Shown in pieces: positions 58,224 through 64,000 of a stretch of 64,000 bases of DNA. Position 1 is the stretch's first letter, and each line of letters begins with the position of its first letter. The position numbers and the translations under genes were made by a program. The DNA is from Chloranthus sessilifolius (Eukaryota; Streptophyta; Magnoliopsida; Chloranthales; Chloranthaceae): positions 108,563,097 through 108,627,096 of the forward strand of contig CM037590.1 of NCBI GenBank assembly GCA_021018995.1, read 5' to 3'. A model generated the notes under the pieces. It worked only from the letters and a program-made list of their open reading frames with translations, made no database searches and was not told the origin of the DNA.

Positions 58224-60351
58224 TGTAGACACCCTCATTTCGCCCTCCCAGAGTACACGAATTTGTTTGGTCAGCCCTTGACCTTTTTAACCCCTGACAT
58301 GGGTCCATATAGTAGTTCATGGCTGAACACAAGCTAAAACAATAGCTCTGTGGCTCAAATCCCAACGTAGGGAGGTTATACACTAAGCAATAGTATATAG
58401 TCGGGATGCAGACTGAAAGAATAGTCTTGCATTCCATTCTTGAGACCATACCCGGACAACCCTGAATTAAGCACCTGAAAACCCGCATGTAATTCGATCA
58501 CGCGTAGAATCACAAGTGCATGATCAGTCCCTTTCAGACCAAACTTCCTTTCACAGACCGTTTTGAGACTCGATTACGCGCTTGGAATCGGACACACAAT
58601 CTGATTGAGCGCTGCACTATCAGCGCGCAATTGGCCTACACCCGACCTAGTCTCCTACCCTTGACCCCTACATTTCCTCAATTAAGCACTTCAGGTAACA
58701 CGCTTAATTGGATTATGCACGTCCCATCATGCATGCAATTAGCCCTAATTTTGTTAGGACAAGGAAACCCATTGAGTAATTCAATCGGTCGCTCACTGAG
58801 TCGGTGACTGACTTAGAGTGATTAAGCGTTAGAAAACTGGCGCGTAATTCAATTAAATGCCCAAAAACAGGCACGCAATTAAAGAAAAACCTATAAAAAC
58901 TCTTTTTCTCAAAGAGAGAGAGAAGGCAGAAAAATTTAGAGAGGAGAGATCGTAAATTCAAAAAACTAGAGAGTTCCGAGAGCAAACCCCTAGAGAAAAT
59001 TAGCCATGATTTTGAAATTCGAACTTTGAGATTTCTCTCCTCAGCCCCGACCCTAGGTAAGAATTTAATTTTATTTTAGACTTAGGACTTCCCCTTAGTT
59101 TAATTAATCAATTCTATTTCTAATTTTTAGACCGTAGCACCCTCTTCGGACCGAAATTCTCTATATCTGGTTCTAGTTCTTTGCTTCTAGAACCAGTCCT
59201 TAATCTAGCGGTCCGATATATCCACCTTATGCTCTGATTTTACTCTAAAACCATAATTTACAGTCCTATCATTAATGTCTGGTTCTGAATCTCAGAGTTC
59301 AAAACCAGTCCTTAATCATACGGCCTAATTTTTCTGATTCCGGACCCAAATTCAATCCTAAATTTCTAATTTATAATTTAATTCTATATTTTCATACCGT
59401 CAAAAATCCAAAAAAATATAAATTTCAGTTCATAACTTTAGTTTCTCAATCTAATTTCTTATTATACTTTCGAATTCAATTCTAAAAATCCTTCTTTTAT
59501 TATTTAACTATCGATCTATCTTTTATCTCAGCCATCCGATTTGCCCACGGGAGCTTACGAAGGGTACTCGGGAATGAGGCCAATCCTCCTTAGCATAATA
59601 GGCCACACCCTCCTTTTTTCCGTCTATTTATTTCGTTTAATTTTATTTCAATAAAACTAGCATGCTTATTTAAAATCAAAATTTTTATAGAATTAGCATA
59701 TTTAATTTAGTTAGAGTTTTATTCAAATCAGTACAATTCTAATCAGTCATAACATAATTAAGAACGGTTGTATTCCTAGTACAATTAGGGGACTAATATT
59801 AATTAGACTTCTACTAGGATTAGGAAACTAAATTAATTAGAGCTCTAATAAGATTAAAACGTTTAAATTAATTAGACTCCTAGTGGGATTAGGAAACTTA
59901 ATTAAATTAGACTCCTAGTAGAATTAGGAGACCCTTTCTTAATCAGACTCCCAATAGGATTAGGAAATTAAATCAATCAGACTCCCAGTAGGATTAGGAG
60001 ACCAAATTAAATAAAATCCCAGCAGGAATAGGAAAACCAAACTAGTTACACTAAAGGCAACCCACAGCTACTGACGTTCACCGACAGACGATTCAGTAAA
60101 GGAGTTCAACCTGCAATCCCTCGCTTCCCTTTAAAGCGTGATCACTGACGTGTTGTAGCATCAATAAATATCTGCAGCTGGCGATCGCATCTTTTCAGGT
60201 ATTCTTCATTTAGAATTTGCCTCTTTAATTTTAGCATTTAATATTTCCTAATTTATTACTACATCATCGCCATTGCCAGAGTCTGCTTATGATAGAATTG
60301 GGCCATTGGTTTCGGGGATCGAAAGGAACCCAGAAAAAGCGCGCATCAATA
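58224..60351 (+). mobile_element. 3' LTR of element C (2,128 bp)
   Basis: Follows the polypurine tract. Starts tgtagacaccctc and ends gcgcatcaata. TATA box at 58891-58900. The PBS-like TGGCGATCGC is at 60179-60188. The duplicated target ggaag follows at 60352-60356. Confidence 0.9.
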
Positions 60352-60356
60352 GGAAG

Positions 60357-61690
60357 AATAACATTATTACAACCCAGAGAATGATAGTTTAATTGACTAC
60401 GATCTTCAGAGCTTCTTTGAAGAAGAGGCGATCAATATGGCAGAAGAAATCCAAGCGCTAGTGCTGTTGTCACCAGCGTCACTCATTCAAAAGATCTCAC
60501 TAGATGAGGACTCTAAAAAAAATGCCAAATTCACAATGAGTTTGCATTTCCCAAAGAATCGCTCGAACGGCTCCACCAGCCGTCTCGCTCCCTCAACTAG
60601 AGGAAGCAATCCTCTTGGCGCCCCTTGAGGTGACCGACCCTGTACCATATTTGTTATCAAAAAAAAAAAAAAAGAAAAAATAGAAAACCCTAAAAATTCA
60701 AAAATACAAAATCCAAAAAAATTAGAAAACCCCAGAAAAGAAAGGGAACTCTTCGTCTCGAACCAAATTTGTGGCCAACAAGGTGACTTTTCTCCTAACG
60801 TTTCTATCCCATTACCCGCATGAGGACGTGAAGCATCCCGGCTAAACAACAAGCCAGTGATCATACCGGACGAGATACTTCATGACTTTGAGAGAAGAAT
60901 CGGTAATCTTGACCTTCACCTTACCAAAGATCTCTCAGTCATAGATTGGGTCGATGAAGGGTTACCTTTCACAAACTCAGATCCCCAGTGTAGCAATTTC
61001 GTAGGATACGAACTTACCGAGGACGAAGAAAGAACGCTAGTTGCCAAGGAGGCATTGGACTTCCAATGGGTTATCAAGCATTTCGATGAGCATACCCAAG
61101 CTGCCGTAGAACCCATAGAAGAACTTAACTTTGGCACTGAAGAGAAACCGAAGAAACTACTGATTAGCGTAATACTCGACCCCAAGGAACGCCAACAAAT
61201 TGCACAAGTCTTGCAAGAATACTTCGATTCCCTCGCATGGTTATACGAGGACATGCCCGATTTAGACTCAAGTTTAGTAGAACATCGCCTCATCTTAGAA
61301 CTCGATGCAAAGCCTGTTAATCAGAAACTCCGTAGGATGCACCCACAAACTGCCCTCCAAGTTAAAGAGGAAGTTGACAAGTTACACAAAGCTAAATTTA
61401 TCCGAGTTGTCCTCTACCCTAAGTAGGTCGCCAACATAGTACCTGTCGCCAAGAAAGACGGCAGAGTACGGGTTTGCATCAATTTTTAAAACCTCAACCA
61501 GGCATGCCCAAAAGATGACTTCCCACTTCCACACATTGACACTCTAGTCGACAACACCGTTGGACATGAGATGCTATCCTTTATGGACTATTTCTCTGGA
61601 TATAATCAGATCAAATTAGCAGAGTCTGACCAAGAGAAGACTTCCTTCACCACACCATGAGAAACTTACTATTATGTCGTCATAATAGTA
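60357..61690 (+). pseudogene. Element B reverse transcriptase N-terminal part
   Basis: Continues element B after C. The first block (YYNPENDSLIDYDLQSFF) joins the 46945 frame. A poly(A)-rich stretch at 60656-60730 breaks the frame. From 60857 an open stretch leads into RT: DSLAWLYEDMPDLDSSLVEH, VNQKLRRMHP, VANIVPVAKKDGRVRVCINF, KDDFPLPHIDTLVDN, FMDYFSGYNQIKLA, EKTSFTTP and ETYYYVV. Stops replace Trp/Arg codons (for example after LYPK, and TGA for the Trp of TPWG). Sequence stops before the FGLKNA block and the YxDD catalytic motif, at an inverted junction. This is the Ogre/Tat RT type. Confidence 0.88.
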
Positions 61691-61691
61691 A
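61666..61691. repeat. Perfect 11-bp hairpin at the RT/inverted-LTR junction
   Basis: ttactattatg and cataatagtaa are exact reverse complements around the loop tcgt. The left arm is RT coding sequence and the right arm overlaps the start of the inverted LTR homology. Confidence 0.95.
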
Positions 61692-64000
61692 ATTAAGATT
61701 TTAGAGTAGAATCAGAGCATAAGGTCGGTATATCGAACCACTAGCATAAGGACCGATGGTAGAAATAGAGAACTAGCATCAAATATAAAGAATTTTGATC
61801 CGAAGAGGGTGCTACGGTCTAAAATTAGAAATATAATTAATTAATTAAACTGAGGGGGAAATCCTAAGTCTAAAATAAAATTAAATTCTTTAGGGTCGGG
61901 GCCGTGGAGAGGAATCTCGAAGATTCGGGAGTTTGAATCTCGACAGCATGACTAATTTGCTCTATGGGCTTGTCCTTGGAGTTCTCTGATTTCGAAGTCC
62001 CAAAAAATTTTGTTCTCTCTCTCAAAATTGCCAACCTCTTCTCTCTCTTCGAGAAAAAAAACTTTTATAGCTTTTCCTTCAATTACGCGCCTATTTTCGG
62101 GCATTTAATTGACTTGCGTGCTAATTTTCTGGCACTTAATCGTTTTGAGTCGGTCACCGACTCAGTGAGCGACCGGCTGAACTACTCTGCGGGTTTCCTA
62201 ATCCTAACAAAATCAGGACTAATTGTGCGCGTGATTGGACGTGTGTAATCCAGTTAAGCATTTTACTTGAAGCACTTAATTGAGGAAACGTAGGGGTCAA
62301 GGGTAGGAGACTAGGTCGGGCGTAGGCCAATTGTGCACTGGTGCTGTAGCGCTCAATTCAATCGCACGTCTGTTTCCAGGCGCGTAATTGAGTCTCGAAA
62401 CGATCTGTGAAAGGAAGTTTAGTCTGAAAGGGGACTGATCACATGCTTGTAGTTCTGCGCATGATTAATTTATGCGTGGGTTTTCAGGCGCTTAATTCCG
62501 GGTTGTCCAGGTATGGTCTCAAGAATGGAATGCAGGACTATTGTTTCAGTCTGCGTCTCGACTATATACTATTGCTTAGTATATAGCCTCCCTACATTGG
62601 GATTTGATCTAAAAAGCTATTATTTCAGCTTGTGTTTAGCCATGTACAATTGCATGGTCCCATGTCAATGGTTAAAAGGTCAAGGGCTGACCAAACAAAT
62701 TCGTGTACTCTGAGAGGGCGGAATGGGGGTGTCTACAGATGCCCCTCTTCGACGCGCTCTTGCGGAGTAAGAACACGTCGAATAAGTAGACACCCCTCTT
62801 TCGAGGTGCATTCCCGTTTCTTGGGAATTCACAAAAGTGAATTGGTGATGTTGGCATGGCAAACTTGGCTTTCTTATCTATCATCATAAGCTAAAATGGA
62901 GCATTTGAAGGGCAAATGGTAGCTATCGAAGGGCATATTCCGGGTCTGTGGGTGCATGGCGCATCCCGTCGCATGGCGCGAGCTAACAGAGGGATTTTAC
63001 GCAATCGAGGTATTGGGGCATCAATCAAATGTCCAAAACTAGGTCCAGGGATCGATAATAAAGAGATGAAATAGTATGTAGTGTCGAAAGCTTTTGCAAG
63101 TCATGTCAGACTGGGCACATCATTGCTCACACCAATGCACGTCAGGCGTTCCATTTCCAATAGGCATTTGTAAGTTCTTAGATTGAGTATACTCATTGTT
63201 TGACTTCCCAGGGAAATGGTTGATTTGGGCTGGTAATTGAGGTAAATTTTTTGTAGTGTGCTCAGTCGAATTCTGTGTAGTGGCATATGCGCTCGATTCA
63301 TTTGGAGTCTTTTTTTTTTTGCATCTGAACAAGTGATCCTGCACAGTAGCGTATACGCTTGATTGTGAGTTCAGAGGGCTTTGGAATTTAAAGGTCAAGG
63401 CTAAGTGTAGTTGGTTGTGGTATTTAAAGAAAGGTGAGTCGGGTCTATGTATTTTGTTCATTTTATTCTTTTTCTTTATTTCTTTATTTATTTATTTGCT
63501 TTGCAAGTAAGAGAAGAAAGATTTTTTGAAATAAAAGATTTTAGAATGAGTAAGGGGTTTTGAAATTTTGGAAAATTTTAACTTAAGGTCAATTAGGTGG
63601 TAAAATGGCTGAAAACGTGACTTTCGAGATGCCGCTGAGCAGATCCACCGATATGGGATTTGTGGACCCGACTGTTTATGTGATTGTCAAGACGACACTT
63701 GGCATGCCGGATACTCCATCCAACCTTCTCGATGAATATTGATGATTGTCTCTTATGGGACGACTACAGTAATTCGCGAGTTGAGAGAGACCGATTTTGA
63801 AAACATTTTGACTTAATTATAGATAATTATAATTTAGAAGAAATATCGAGTAATTGAAAAAGGAGTAGTACTTACCTAGGGGTGATACTTACCTGAATTG
63901 TGTGGTGAGACCTTGGGAAAATTGTAGCGATGGTACTTTGCCAGTATTATAGCGTCGCGACGGGACTTGGTGGCTATCATTGTAATGCAATGTTTCGGGT
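61691..64000 (-). mobile_element. Element E: inverted, truncated copy of the element C family
   Basis: Reverse complement of the element C region ~57,000-59,270. It comprises internal 3' sequence (64000-62738), a polypurine tract (62741-62750), and an LTR beginning at 62737 (tgtagacaccccc on the minus strand) and cut after about 1.05 kb at ~61691. TATA box at 62062-62070 on the minus strand. The 5' half of this element would lie beyond the window. Confidence 0.88.

Larger units (their letters stand above)
46946..60351 (+). mobile_element. Element C: non-autonomous Tat/Ogre-like element nested in B
   Basis: LTRs at 46946-49033 and 58224-60351, primer site at 49037, gag, a repetitive ORF, then ~5.8 kb non-coding and a polypurine tract (58211-58220). 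Flanked by the 5-bp duplication ggaag. No protease, RT, RNase H or integrase is present, so it needed a helper. The two LTRs differ at several positions per 100 bases, so the insertion is old. Confidence 0.9.

Noticed and set aside
60640-60735. Second SINE ending in poly(A) within element B
   Set aside because: The A-run at ~60656 is suggestive, but there is no box B and no flanking duplication. It may be an expanded A-tract or the Ogre intron region.

Overview
This is nuclear DNA of a flowering plant, probably not a grass. It is AT-rich, intron-containing and dominated by transposable elements. I see one intact host gene: a three-exon gene for a PsbP-domain thylakoid-lumen protein (best match PPD4) on the minus strand, 1842-9756. 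It reads as a complete 258-residue protein across consensus splice sites, although both introns are swollen by repeats and intron 1 holds a broken Ty3/gypsy chromovirus. Downstream of its stop lies an antisense Ty1/copia 5' end (LTR, primer site, frameshifted gag) interrupted by a SINE with a 15-bp target-site duplication.

From 10198 to 20902 there is one Mutator-like element (MULE), bounded by ~95-bp inverted repeats and a 9-bp target duplication. It carries a decayed MULE transposase (+) and, convergently, a decayed gene with a DUF1985-like region and a ULP1-type C48 peptidase (-). A 2,578-bp solo LTR with a perfect 5-bp duplication splits the transposase. Five clusters of a 12-bp palindrome (core GTCGATATCGAC) repeated mostly every 22 bp occupy the non-coding gaps and introns of the MULE. 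They are the most striking unexplained structure in the window.

From ~22.96 kb to the end the window is nested LTR retrotransposons, mostly one Tat/Ogre-like Ty3/gypsy family with 2.1-2.7-kb LTRs. Element A (22961-35631) is a 5'-truncated copy that carries, antisense to its LTR, a multi-exon gene for a plant mobile domain (PMD) protein with phase-0 exons. A minus-strand Athila-like LTR and 3' end follow (~36.3-39.57 kb). Element B (39572-46945, continuing 60357-61690) holds gag, protease, a Cys-motif linker and reverse transcriptase. Element C (46946-60351) is inserted in B with TSD ggaag, and B's reading frame is restored when C is removed. B's RT is then fused to an inverted, truncated copy of the same family (E, ~61691-64000, minus strand).

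All TE genes seen here carry nonsense codons or frameshifts, so the locus looks like old heterochromatin-like sequence around one maintained chloroplast gene. Several unrelated elements independently contain arrays of short palindromes in their non-coding parts. Element families were assigned by eye from conserved motifs, and no search was run.
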